Source: Clostridiales bacterium (GTDB lineage Bacteria > Bacillota > Clostridia > Christensenellales > CAG-138). Taken from it: a DNA stretch of 64,000 nucleotides. The notes under the pieces were generated by a model. That model was not told the DNA's origin and did no database searches. It worked only from the letters and a program-made list of their open reading frames with translations. Numbering within the stretch: the first letter of the stretch is position 1; the number at the start of each line of letters is the position of its first letter. Both the position numbers and the translations under genes were made by a program. This document shows positions 1-7,786 of the stretch, in pieces. The DNA lies in NCBI GenBank assembly GCA_004556165.1, contig SFIR01000002.1, positions 1 to 64,000 on the forward strand. The letters are read 5' to 3'.

Positions 1-60
1 TCCGGGCTTGCCCTGCATGAGCATTTCAAATGCGCGGCTTTTACCGCTCATAAAGTACAT
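1..60 (-). CDS. 5' end of an unknown protein, cut by the window start
   Basis: An ATG at 58-60 (minus strand) opens a frame that runs off the left edge, giving 20 residues that begin MYFMSGKSRAF. A strong AGGAGG ribosome binding site lies about 11 bases upstream, which is why I believe the start. A terminator-like hairpin stands just in front of it, so it probably has its own promoter or belongs to a separate unit. I do not recognise the family; too little is visible to assign a function. Confidence 0.55.
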   Translation of the reverse strand, partial: MYFMSGKSRAFEMLMQGKPG

Positions 61-91
61 TCCGGCTGCGCCTCCTTTCTGGATTTGGGCA

Positions 92-128
92 GAAAAAAAT
101 GCCGCAGACTTCTTTCAAAATCTGCGGC
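92..128 (-). terminator. Rho-independent terminator, minus strand
   Basis: Arms GCCGCAGA (101-108) and TCTGCGGC (121-128) form an 8-bp stem. Read on the minus strand it is followed by a run of T (92-99). It would end transcription coming from the gene at 352-1371, whose stop lies about 220 bases away. Confidence 0.6.
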
Positions 129-141
129 GTTGGGGTATGCG

Positions 142-278
142 AAAAGGGATGCTGCCTTGCGGTAACATCCCTTTTGTCGCTTGGTTATTCAATTTTTGAG
201 CTAACCTGTTTGCCCGCTGCCCTTAAGAGCGTTGATTTTACTGGATTCTTGCTTGTTTTCTTATGTCAACGCTCTTAA
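142..278. other. Gap with two further inverted repeats
   Basis: The gap 61-351 has no convincing gene. Besides the terminator at 92-128 it holds a 10-bp stem AAAAGGGATG (142-151)/CATCCCTTTT (166-175), and a 13-bp perfect inverted repeat TTAAGAGCGTTGA (223-235)/TCAACGCTCTTAA (266-278) with a 30-base loop. The second lacks a T tail, so it may be a protein site or an element end rather than a terminator. Confidence 0.5.
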
Positions 279-351
279 CGGAGCTTGGTTTATTCCTCAA
301 TGAGGAACGGATCATAGACGCAAAAACCATGAGGTATATTCAGCGTTTCAG

Positions 352-1371
352 TTATTCAAAGAACGAAATATCCGTTGCATAGCACCATTTTGCGGAAGTA
401 AATTTGCCGAAAATGTATTTATTTGATGCAGACTCGCACATGACGTACATCTTTCCGTCAATAATCACGATCTCTTCTGACATCGGAGCAATCTCTTTAT
501 CACAGATCAAGGCAGCGCTGTCCAATGAGTATAGCGGAAGGGTTGAACCGAGCAAATCAATATTATCCTGCCGTTGTATGCTGCTTTCATCATAAACAAG
601 TATATGCGATTTGCTTATACCCCAAGAGGTTGAAACATAGATCCTTCCATTATCAAAGCATATCCCCTGCGCCTGATCGGGCAGAGTATAGATGCATTCA
701 GGAGCCATATTAAGACCCAAATCGCAATTCTCATCGAAAACATAGAGTGCGCCGAGAGCCTGCTGATAGTCACCGGCAGAGGTGGTAATCTTATGCTGTT
801 CGGGAGTGGGATAGTCGATATCGCGATAGAATTCACCGACAAAGAGTTTGTCATTATAGACTGAGACAAACGATGGCTTAATAAAACTGCCATCGGATGC
901 AGAAGTCGGAAGAAAACCGAGTGCGCTTACCGATTCATTGTCATCTGCGCCGAGAATACTCTGATAGTCGTAAACATAGAGCCCGATATCAGCTCCGTCA
1001 GCAACATAAATTCGACCGTTATACAGTGCGATTCCTCCGGCATGACCGGAATAGGGGAGACCATCGGTTTTGGCCAACAGAACGGTCTTTTCGGCCGAAC
1101 GTCCGTCAGGCTTTACAAGGTAAACAGGCGATGCCGATCCGTCCTTCATATATCCTGTAACAATAAAAAATTGATGTTCGCTGTCATATTCGATGCCCTG
1201 GGCGACAAAACCATCATTCGTACCGGGAATAACAAATGACTTTTCCGAGGCACGGTAATAATCGGAAACGGGAAGCCTGAAATAACATCTCACCGCGATC
1301 AAAACAATCATGACAAAAATAAAAAGAGAAATCAAAATCTTAATTATTGGGTTAAGTTTATGCTTCAGCAT
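352..1371 (-). CDS. Membrane-anchored extracytoplasmic protein, propeller-like
   Basis: A 339-residue protein with a short positive N-terminus and one hydrophobic segment (about residues 8-30), followed by a long polar domain. The predicted topology is an N-terminal anchor or signal with the body outside the membrane. The body has recurring short units of the type GIALYNGRIYVAD, FVSVYNDKLFVGE, GICFDNGRIYVST and EIVIIDGKMYVMC, which is the pattern of beta-propeller blades. I see no catalytic motif and do not recognise a named family. The start is placed at the ATG at 1369-1371 because GGAGG lies 5 bases upstream; the frame is open to 1398. It is divergent from the Rnf-like genes, and the gap between them is under 90 bases. 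Confidence 0.7.
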   Translation of the reverse strand: MLKHKLNPIIKILISLFIFVMIVLIAVRCYFRLPVSDYYRASEKSFVIPGTNDGFVAQGIEYDSEHQFFIVTGYMKDGSASPVYLVKPDGRSAEKTVLLAKTDGLPYSGHAGGIALYNGRIYVADGADIGLYVYDYQSILGADDNESVSALGFLPTSASDGSFIKPSFVSVYNDKLFVGEFYRDIDYPTPEQHKITTSAGDYQQALGALYVFDENCDLGLNMAPECIYTLPDQAQGICFDNGRIYVSTSWGISKSHILVYDESSIQRQDNIDLLGSTLPLYSLDSAALICDKEIAPMSEEIVIIDGKMYVMCESASNKYIFGKFTSAKWCYATDISFFE

Positions 1372-1457
1372 GAGCACCTCCGAATGGTTGATAAGCAATT
1401 ATACACTAAAAAGCAGAATTCCTCAATAATCTGCATGTCATTTTCAAGGAAAATCCC

Positions 1458-2045
1458 ATGCTTCTCATAATGCTCGGAGCAGGCTTTACCATGGCGTCAA
1501 GCGAAGATGTCAGAGCAGCGCTTGGCATGGGCGCTGCAGTATTCCTGGCACTTGTGCTTTCTTCGCTCGTTATTTCGCTTATCTGCGAGATAATCCCGGA
1601 TAGGATCAAGCTTCCGGCATACGTTATGATAATTGCCGGCTTTGTCACCTTGATACGGATGCTGATGGACGCATGGTTCCCGGATGTTCTTGATATGCTG
1701 GGGGTACATGTTGCCGCACTGGCGGTCAGTGCTGTCATTGTCCGAGACGCTGAAGAAATTGCGGACAACAGAAATATCGGAAAACTGAATAGAATTATGT
1801 TTGCGGCGCTCACGGGTCTGCTGTTTACGGCCGTCATGTTCGTTTGCGCCGCTATCCGTGAGGTATTCGGAAATGCCAGCTTTTTCGGATACAAGATTGA
1901 TTTCCTTGAGCCGTATAAGGTATCCGCACTCAACGGTGCTTTCGGGGGCTACATTGTCCTTGCCATAGTTTCAGCGATTATTGCTTCTGTATTCAACAAG
2001 CGAACCAAAAGAAGGAGAGCGGCAAATTATGGAGGAAGAGTATGA
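1458..2045 (+). CDS. RnfE-like integral membrane protein lacking Fe-S cysteines
   Basis: A 195-residue polytopic membrane protein of the RnfE/NqrD family, recognised from the order LGAGFT, LGMGAAV, VISLICEIIPDRIKLPAYVM, LMDAWFPDVLDMLGV and the late FFGYKI segment. True RnfE carries a cysteine in an LGLCP-type motif and a second in an NC motif of the middle helix; both cluster the intramembrane [2Fe-2S] with RnfA. Here these read LGAG and VSAV, so both are absent. Homology continues upstream of the ATG (in-frame residues FKENP) back to a TAA at 1407-1409 with no ATG/GTG/TTG, so the 5' end looks eroded. The ATG at 1458 has a weak AAGGA site 7 bases upstream. It overlaps the next gene by 4 bases. 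It is not part of a full rnfCDGEAB operon. Confidence 0.75.
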   Translation: MLLIMLGAGFTMASSEDVRAALGMGAAVFLALVLSSLVISLICEIIPDRIKLPAYVMIIAGFVTLIRMLMDAWFPDVLDMLGVHVAALAVSAVIVRDAEEIADNRNIGKLNRIMFAALTGLLFTAVMFVCAAIREVFGNASFFGYKIDFLEPYKVSALNGAFGGYIVLAIVSAIIASVFNKRTKRRRAANYGGRV

Positions 2046-2602
2046 CAAATATTACGCTTAAAGCCGTTTGGGGAATCCTTCTTGCAGGAACCCTTTCGAA
2101 TAACTATGCACTGCTGCATTTTCTCGGTACAGGAGCTGTGCTCGAAAATCAAGACCATAACTGCAAACAGTCTATGCTTCTTGGACTCGGTGTGACATGC
2201 GTTATGGTGATTGCAAACCTGATAACCTGGCCTATAGACGCATACATCCTTGATAACGCCGCTTATCTTCAGCCGATAGTATTCGTTATTGTTATACTAA
2301 TAATTGCTGAAGTGCTCAAATCTGCTGTGAAAGGCAAAGCCGGGGATTTCTGCAATACGAATTTTGCGAAGTTTGCAATAAACGGGGCTATACTCGGCCT
2401 ATGCATCCACAATACTGCAAATGATTATCTGACTGCTGTTATCAATTCCGCCGCAGTCGGTATCGGCTTTGCAATCACTCTAACTGTCTTCGGCGAGCTT
2501 CGTCAGAGAATAGATGAGGATGCGGTGCCGCGAGCATTCAGAGGTCTACCCATAAACATTCTCATTGCATGCTTCATGGCTTTGGCAATCCTGGCATTCT
2601 GA
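2042..2602 (+). CDS. RnfA-like integral membrane protein lacking Fe-S cysteines
   Basis: A 186-residue polytopic membrane protein of the RnfA/NqrE family: N-terminal NNYALLHFLGTG corresponds to the canonical NNfvLsrFLGiCP, and the middle KFAINGAILGLCIHN to TNCAVLG. In both places the cysteine that should bind the shared [2Fe-2S] cluster is replaced by glycine. The C-terminal FRGLPINILIACFMALAILAF matches the RnfA end. The start ATG overlaps the end of the RnfE-like gene, and the stop TGA overlaps the ATG of the next gene by one base, so the three are translationally coupled. Electron transfer of the usual Rnf type seems unlikely without the cysteines and without RnfB/C/D/G; the present role is unknown. 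Confidence 0.75.
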   Translation: MTNITLKAVWGILLAGTLSNNYALLHFLGTGAVLENQDHNCKQSMLLGLGVTCVMVIANLITWPIDAYILDNAAYLQPIVFVIVILIIAEVLKSAVKGKAGDFCNTNFAKFAINGAILGLCIHNTANDYLTAVINSAAVGIGFAITLTVFGELRQRIDEDAVPRAFRGLPINILIACFMALAILAF

Positions 2603-2954
2603 TGAAGAAAAGGGATATTATCTTAATCGGCTCCATCCTTATTGCATCATTGGCGAGCATGTTAATCATCCTATGTTTCAGGAAAAAAGGCTTGTATGTT
2701 TCGGTCAAGGCGGACGGGGAAGAGGTGGCAAGATATTCGCTGTCGGTAGACGCTGTTTATGAGCTGAACGGCGGAAAAAATATTCTCGTCATTGAAGGCG
2801 GAAAAGCTTATCTCAAGGATGCGACTTGTCCTGATAAGCTTTGTGTGCGTCAGGAACCATATGTAAGGTTGGTGAAGTTATTACCTGTCTGCCGAATAAA
2901 ATCACCGTTACGGTAATCGGCAGCGACAATAACGAAATCGACTTCGTAAGCTGA
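2602..2954 (+). pseudogene. NusG domain II protein, single-base frameshift
   Basis: The frame starts at ATG 2602 with an N-terminal membrane helix, then a small NusG_II (DUF1312-type) domain with CPDKLCV. After the codons for this motif the frame leaves homology and ends at 2916 as 104 residues. Inserting one G at about 2853-2854 restores an in-frame continuation with the family's second cysteine and GEVITCLPNKITVTV up to the TGA at 2952-2954. This is either a true one-base deletion or a sequence error. Such proteins are small, exported and thiol-bearing, and commonly neighbour Gx transporters, as here. Upstream coupling to the RnfA-like gene is by a TGATG overlap. Confidence 0.7.
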
Positions 2955-2961
2955 ATTATGC

Positions 2962-3008
2962 CGGTATCAGTAAAATACCGAACACATCTGACAAGTGTTA
3001 TTCAGATG
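2962..3008. other. Two small hairpins in the intergenic leader
   Basis: CGGTAT (2962-2967)/ATACCG (2975-2980) and CATCTGA (2985-2991)/TCAGATG (3002-3008) form consecutive short stems between the NusG-II gene and the Gx transporter. No T run follows, so this is not an obvious terminator. Confidence 0.35.
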
Positions 3009-3043
3009 CGCTTGGCACGAAAATACCGAGAGGAGGTATACTC

Positions 3044-3547
3044 TTGAAGAAAATGTCTGTCAGCTCATTGGTAATGATAGGATTATGCATTGCATTCTCC
3101 ATGGTTCTTTCCTTCATAGAAAGTCAATTTCCTCCCTTTATCGCTATACCCGGAATCAAGATAGGCATGGCAAATATTGCTGTCGTTTTTATTCTGTACA
3201 AAATGGGCTGGAAGCAAGCGGTATTAGTTTCGATAATTCGCGTGATGCTGTCTTCTGTCCTTTTCGGACAAGCCGTGAGCCTCCTTTACAGCCTTGCCGG
3301 TGCAGTTTTAAGCTTATCGGGAATGATCCTTATAAAGAAAACGGATAGGTTTTCATCAATTACGGTTAGCGTAGCGGGCGGCGTTCTGCATAATGTTGGG
3401 CAGATCGTTGCTGCATGCTTAATCACAGAAACCAAACAGCTCCTGCTTTACCTGCCGGTTCTGCTGATTACAGGTACAATCTCCGGAATCGTAATTGGGC
3501 TGACGGCCGGGCTTTTGAATAAAAGAATTGAAAAACTGAAAATATAG
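3044..3547 (+). CDS. Gx transporter family protein (HepT component I-like)
   Basis: A 167-residue membrane protein with about five hydrophobic helices. The segments MIGLCIAFSMVLSFIE, PGIKIGMANIAVVFIL, RVMLSSVLFGQ and AGGVLHNVGQIVAA are typical of the Hpre_diP_synt_I / Gx transporter family, often annotated as heptaprenyl diphosphate synthase component I but more likely a small-molecule transporter. The start is the TTG at 3044, chosen because GAGGAGGT ends 6 bases upstream; the next Met is only three codons later. In other Clostridia this family sits with NusG-II and flavin-related genes, which agrees with the neighbour at 2602. The substrate is unknown. Confidence 0.8.
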   Translation: MKKMSVSSLVMIGLCIAFSMVLSFIESQFPPFIAIPGIKIGMANIAVVFILYKMGWKQAVLVSIIRVMLSSVLFGQAVSLLYSLAGAVLSLSGMILIKKTDRFSSITVSVAGGVLHNVGQIVAACLITETKQLLLYLPVLLITGTISGIVIGLTAGLLNKRIEKLKI

Positions 3548-3566
3548 CTTTCGCTTTCCAACAGAT

Positions 3567-4331
3567 TTAATCGGTTTTCTTTTCGCAGTATCTCCTATAC
3601 CTATCTGCAATCCTGCTGATCGCGCCACAGTTATCGGGATCGATTATGTAGTCGGCATTCGAAATATATGTGGATAGCCTGTCTCTATAGAGCTTCAGAA
3701 TGGAATCTGCACCGTTTCTTATTAACGGGCGATTATGTACCCTCTGCTGAAGGAGCTTTTCCGGATCGCGATTAAGAAAAACAATGTATCCGCTCCCGTG
3801 AAGAATTGAAAGATTATCGGGATTTGTGATTATACCTCCGCCGGTTGCAACGATATAGCCTCCGCGTGCTGCAAGAAGCGCTAATGCCTTGTTCTCCGCT
3901 TTACGGAATTCGCCTTCACCGTATTTGTCGAAAATTTCATCAATGCTCATGCCGCTTTCCTGCATGACAAGCTTATCGGTATCCGCAAACGGCATATTCA
4001 GTACTTTGCTGAGGATTTTTCCGCATTTGGTTTTGCCGCAGCCGGACATCCCTATCAGGTAGAGATTCATGGTTCTGTGCTGTATTCGTTTGGAAATTGA
4101 TATAATCAGCGAGAATACTTCGGAAATATAGTCCTGATAAGGCTTGCTTTTCTGCGCAATATCATTCAGATGCGCCCTTTCGCGTTCTCTGTCGAAAACA
4201 GGGATGTTATTGAGCCTTTTATACTGTGCAATACGTTCCGCAAGTTCAAATCTCTCGATAAGAAGCTCTATAATGTCAGAATCTATTTCATCAATATCTT
4301 TTCTGTAAAGCTGCAATTCATCGTCTTCCAT
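3567..4331 (-). CDS. Bifunctional chorismate mutase / shikimate kinase
   Basis: A 254-residue fusion. Residues 1-85 are an AroQ-type helical chorismate mutase (chorismate to prephenate): YRKDIDEIDSDIIELLIERF, YKRLNNIPVFDRERE. Residues about 88-254 are shikimate kinase (shikimate to shikimate 3-phosphate): Walker A GMSGCGKT, DTDKLV, FRKAENKAL, the ATGGGII loop and the lid HNRPLI. Fusing the two lets one protein act on both sides of EPSP and chorismate synthases. The start is ATG 4329-4331 with GAGGTG 5 bases upstream; an in-frame TTG at 4343 overlaps the aroC stop but has no better site. It is the last gene of the aroB-aroA-aroC operon. Confidence 0.88.
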   Translation of the reverse strand: MEDDELQLYRKDIDEIDSDIIELLIERFELAERIAQYKRLNNIPVFDRERERAHLNDIAQKSKPYQDYISEVFSLIISISKRIQHRTMNLYLIGMSGCGKTKCGKILSKVLNMPFADTDKLVMQESGMSIDEIFDKYGEGEFRKAENKALALLAARGGYIVATGGGIITNPDNLSILHGSGYIVFLNRDPEKLLQQRVHNRPLIRNGADSILKLYRDRLSTYISNADYIIDPDNCGAISRIADRYRRYCEKKTD

Positions 4332-4339
4332 AAAACACC

Positions 4340-5398
4340 TCAATTTAACTTAGTCTGCAAAAGAAGATCGTAGATACATATTGCCGTAGCGCATTCAACA
4401 ATTACGCATCCGCGCGGCAGGATACATGCATCGTGCCTTCCTTTTGCCGCAGCAAGTATCGGTTCGGAGGTTTCGAGATCAAGCATGCTTTGTTCGGTAA
4501 AAACAGTCGGTACGGGCCTGAAGGCCACTCTGAAAATAATCGGCATGCCGTTGGAGATGCCTCCGTTTATCCCACCGGAATTATTCGTTGATGTATTCCC
4601 GCCATACAGATATTGGTCATTTGCTTCACTGCCGCGCATACCTGAGAAAGCGAAGCCTGCGCCGAACTCGACGCCGTGTACTCCCGGTATTGAATAGAGT
4701 ATGCTTGCAAGGCAGCTTTCAAAACCTCTGAAGTACGGCTCCCCGACTCCAACGGGAATGTTAACGGCAGCCGCTTCAACCGTTCCTCCTATGCTGTCCC
4801 TGGCTTCACGCACTGATGTGAGCATCGCATCAAATTCACTGCGAAGACTATTGTCAACAAGCGGAAACGCAGGATCCAAGTCAGGGATTTCTTTCATCAC
4901 AGGGTCGAATTTTGAGTCGGTTATATTACCGATAGAAGCGACATGGGAGATCACTTCAATGCCGCATTTTGATAGAAGCTGCTTTGCGATTGCTCCTGCA
5001 AAAACGAGAGCTGCCGTGAGCCTTCCGGAAAAAGCACCGCCGCCTCGCGGATCGTTGTACCCATGATATTTTCGGTATGCCGCAAAATCGGCATGCCCCG
5101 GCCTTGCGATATTATTTATATACGGTGATGAATCAACATCGTTATTCGGGAAAATAACGGTAAGAGGCATACCGGTAGTTCTTCCGTTATACATACCGGA
5201 AATCACTTTATATTCATCCCTTTCTCTGCGAGAGGTGCTGCCGATATATGCCCCGGGAGACCGCCTTTTGAGCTCCCTGCTAACAAAATCAAAGTCGGGA
5301 GCAAACCCTGCGGGAAGGCCGTCGATAGTGCAGCCGATACAGTATCCGTGGGATTCACCGAATATAGAAAATCTGAAGTTCTTACCGTAAGTATTCAT
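4340..5398 (-). CDS. aroC: Chorismate synthase
   Basis: A 352-residue FMN-dependent enzyme that converts 5-enolpyruvylshikimate 3-phosphate to chorismate. Family signatures are the N-terminal GESHGYCIGCTIDGLPAG, RRSPG, RPGHADFAAYRKYHGYNDPRGGGAFSGRLTAA (listed in pieces: HADFAAYRKYHGYNDPR then GGGAFSGR) and the late NNSGGINGGISNGMPI. Length is normal. The start ATG at 5398 has AAAGGATG upstream. It lies between aroA (20-base gap from its stop) and the mutase/kinase fusion in a minus-strand shikimate operon. Confidence 0.95.
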   Translation of the reverse strand: MNTYGKNFRFSIFGESHGYCIGCTIDGLPAGFAPDFDFVSRELKRRSPGAYIGSTSRRERDEYKVISGMYNGRTTGMPLTVIFPNNDVDSSPYINNIARPGHADFAAYRKYHGYNDPRGGGAFSGRLTAALVFAGAIAKQLLSKCGIEVISHVASIGNITDSKFDPVMKEIPDLDPAFPLVDNSLRSEFDAMLTSVREARDSIGGTVEAAAVNIPVGVGEPYFRGFESCLASILYSIPGVHGVEFGAGFAFSGMRGSEANDQYLYGGNTSTNNSGGINGGISNGMPIIFRVAFRPVPTVFTEQSMLDLETSEPILAAAKGRHDACILPRGCVIVECATAICIYDLLLQTKLN

Positions 5399-5418
5399 GA
5401 TTCATCCTTTCAAAAAAG

Positions 5419-6606
5419 CTAATCCTCGATGATTACGCCTCCGAGTGAAACAAAATCATCGAAAAACGAAGGGGCGCTTTTAGCCACGGCATCCGCGTTG
5501 ATGATCCTGATAGGTCCATCTGCGATGAGTGAGGCTATGGCAAATGCCATCACTATCCTATGATCATTGAATGAGTTAACCGTACCGCAGGATAAATGTC
5601 CATTGCCAAAAATCCTTACCGAATTCTCAGCGACGCATATACTTCCTCCGAGGGAGGTTATCCCTGCCTGCATGGAAAAAACACGATCGCTCTCCTTCGT
5701 TGATAACCTTGCGGTATTTTTTATCACAGTAAGACCGTTCCTTCCGCACGCAGCAATGCACAAAATCGGGAAGAGGTCAGGACAATCTGATATATCGATG
5801 ACGTCGTTATGAATAATGCTGTCAATCACGGTATCGGACTGCATAAAATCGGGATAGTTGGAAAATTTGACATCGGAGCCGAAGCTGTTTGCAACAATAT
5901 AATTCGCAGCATACGATCCATCACCGCTCAAACGGATATTCCCGGGGAATGAGTATTTCCCAGAAGCGGATAATACAACCGAGTCTTTCAAATGATCAGC
6001 CTCGAATTGAATTCCGAACCTTTTCATCAATTCAAGCGTCAAATTGAAATACGGTTTTGAGACCAATTGAATATTCCCGTTCGCATATGGGAGAGACAGG
6101 GCAGCGCTTTTTACGAGCGGCAGCATCATAAGCATTCCGCTTGCATACTGGGAGCTTCTGGAGACGTCAACCGAATAGCGCATCGGCTTGATAATACCGG
6201 TTACAGTCAAAATGCCATGCGTTTTTGAGAGCTGATTAAAGCTCAAGCTGCAATTAAGAGCTCTTACATACTCATCGAGACCTCTTTGCCAAAGCCTGAT
6301 ACTAATGATAAATTCGCATTTATCGGAATATGCAAGGGAAATTGGAATCAAAAGCCGAAGAAGGGAGGCTGATCCATTAACGTAAATCGGCTCATTCCGT
6401 TCATGGGAAATCAAAGCGTGAAGAGATTCTGCCGCGCGTTTTGCCGCGATAAGATCATCGCCAAGTCTATCGGGCAGACGAACGACAGCAGTCGGACTAA
6501 CACCCGACAGAGCGGACATGAGGAGAATGCGTATTGCTTCGCTTTTATAGGGCGGAAGAGTGATGGTACCGTTTAACTTGGTTGAAAAAAAACTAAGCTC
6601 GCTCAT
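5419..6606 (-). CDS. aroA: 3-phosphoshikimate 1-carboxyvinyltransferase (EPSP synthase)
   Basis: A 395-residue enzyme that joins PEP and shikimate 3-phosphate. The N-terminal motif reads LPPYKSEAIRILLMSAL, where most family members have PPSKSxxHR, so it is a divergent member. The later SGDGSYAANYIVA, KESDRV and FNDHRIVMAFA blocks are characteristic. The start is ATG 6604-6606, which overlaps the last codons of aroB by 14 bases; an in-frame TTG at 6633 would add 9 residues with no clear ribosome site. The substrate-binding Lys of the N-terminal motif is kept, but Ser is replaced by Tyr. Confidence 0.9.
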   Translation of the reverse strand: MSELSFFSTKLNGTITLPPYKSEAIRILLMSALSGVSPTAVVRLPDRLGDDLIAAKRAAESLHALISHERNEPIYVNGSASLLRLLIPISLAYSDKCEFIISIRLWQRGLDEYVRALNCSLSFNQLSKTHGILTVTGIIKPMRYSVDVSRSSQYASGMLMMLPLVKSAALSLPYANGNIQLVSKPYFNLTLELMKRFGIQFEADHLKDSVVLSASGKYSFPGNIRLSGDGSYAANYIVANSFGSDVKFSNYPDFMQSDTVIDSIIHNDVIDISDCPDLFPILCIAACGRNGLTVIKNTARLSTKESDRVFSMQAGITSLGGSICVAENSVRIFGNGHLSCGTVNSFNDHRIVMAFAIASLIADGPIRIINADAVAKSAPSFFDDFVSLGGVIIED

Positions 6607-7633
6607 TTGATAAAAACGCTTTGACCGTTTCAAGAGAACAAGACTTGATTACAGGCTCACCGATATGCCTAATAAAAACCATGTCGATATTTCCGCTGCT
6701 GTACTTTTTATCGTGGACTAATTCACTGACCGCACCGTCTGTCAAATGGGAATAATCCGTTTTCATACCGAATAAATCAAGTTTTTGCTTAATCTCATTG
6801 AAACAATCCGCATCGGTAATCCCCAAGGCTTCACCAAAACGGCAGACCGCAAGCATACCGAGCCCAACCGCTTCTCCGTGAGAAACGGAAAAATTGCTTG
6901 CCGATTCAAATGCATGCCCGAAGGTATGACCGAAATTGAGAATCTTCCGCATCCCATTGTCATAACGATCGTTTAAAACAAATTCCTTTTTGATATTGCA
7001 GCACTGCATGATGAGCTGTGAAAAATCATCGGGAACAGAATTTGAAATATCAAATTTCCCCGAAACAGCATAGTATTTGATGATTTCGCCCATTCCGGAT
7101 TTAATGTCATCGGCTTTCAGCGTATTCAGAAAATCAGGGCAGATTATCGTGGCGATAGGAAAATGAAATGCTCCCAACACATTTTTAATTCCACTGAAAT
7201 CAACTGCGGTTTTGCCTCCGATGCTGCTGTCAACCATTCCGAGCAGCGTTGTCGGAATGTTTATGTAGTAAATACCGCGCATATAAATACTTGCCGCAAA
7301 TCCGCCTATGTCGCTTACCATGCCTCCGCCGAGGTTAATGACTATATCTTTGCGGCTTAATTCGCTTTCAATCATCGTGCTGCAGATTAACTGAAGGCTG
7401 TTCAAATCCTTACTGCCTTCTCCGTGCTTCAGAATCACCGTGCCGCAAATATCGAATCTATCAAGTGCCGAATTTTTAAATTTGTCCAAATACAGGGAAG
7501 CAACAGTATCATCGGTGACTATGAAAGCCTTGCGGCGGCAGCAAAGAGAAGACAAGGACAGAATAACACCGTCAATATTTTTTTCATAAATCACGCTGCA
7601 TATATCATGATCGCGCTCGGTATTGCCGTACAT
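6593..7633 (-). CDS. aroB: 3-dehydroquinate synthase
   Basis: A 346-residue NAD- and metal-dependent enzyme making 3-dehydroquinate from DAHP. Diagnostic blocks: NLGGGMVSDIGGFAASIYMRG, IPTTLLGMVDSSIGGKTAVD, KNVLGAFH, GMGEIIKY, LNFGHTFGHAFE with metal-binding His residues and HGEAVGLGM. The first gene of a four-gene minus-strand operon; a TTGCAA-17-TATTAT promoter stands 31 bases upstream of the ATG, and GGAGG precedes the start. The first enzyme (DAHP synthase), AroD and AroE are not in this window. Confidence 0.95.
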   Translation of the reverse strand: MYGNTERDHDICSVIYEKNIDGVILSLSSLCCRRKAFIVTDDTVASLYLDKFKNSALDRFDICGTVILKHGEGSKDLNSLQLICSTMIESELSRKDIVINLGGGMVSDIGGFAASIYMRGIYYINIPTTLLGMVDSSIGGKTAVDFSGIKNVLGAFHFPIATIICPDFLNTLKADDIKSGMGEIIKYYAVSGKFDISNSVPDDFSQLIMQCCNIKKEFVLNDRYDNGMRKILNFGHTFGHAFESASNFSVSHGEAVGLGMLAVCRFGEALGITDADCFNEIKQKLDLFGMKTDYSHLTDGAVSELVHDKKYSSGNIDMVFIRHIGEPVIKSCSLETVKAFLSNERA

Positions 7634-7663
7634 ATGAGCCTCCGTAAGAGATTAGACATAAAT

Positions 7664-7692
7664 ATAATAACCTATTTGCACGAATTTTGCAA
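7664..7692 (-). promoter_or_regulatory. Sigma-A-type promoter of the aro operon
   Basis: On the minus strand TTGCAA (7687-7692) and TATTAT (7664-7669) are separated by 17 bases and lie just upstream of aroB. Confidence 0.6.
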
Positions 7693-7786
7693 CCTGACAA
7701 AACTCGTATTTTTTCGATAAAGGGTAAATTGTTCGGCATGTCCAATAGTTTATTGTTGAAATTTTGAAAACACGAGGAGACATAAT

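Noticed and set aside
1406..1933. 175-codon minus-strand frame over the RnfE-like gene
   Set aside because: Ser/Ile-rich shadow with no motif; the plus-strand protein has clear RnfE blocks.
1458..2602. Part of a true Rnf complex
   Set aside because: No RnfB, C, D, G genes next to it and no cluster cysteines.
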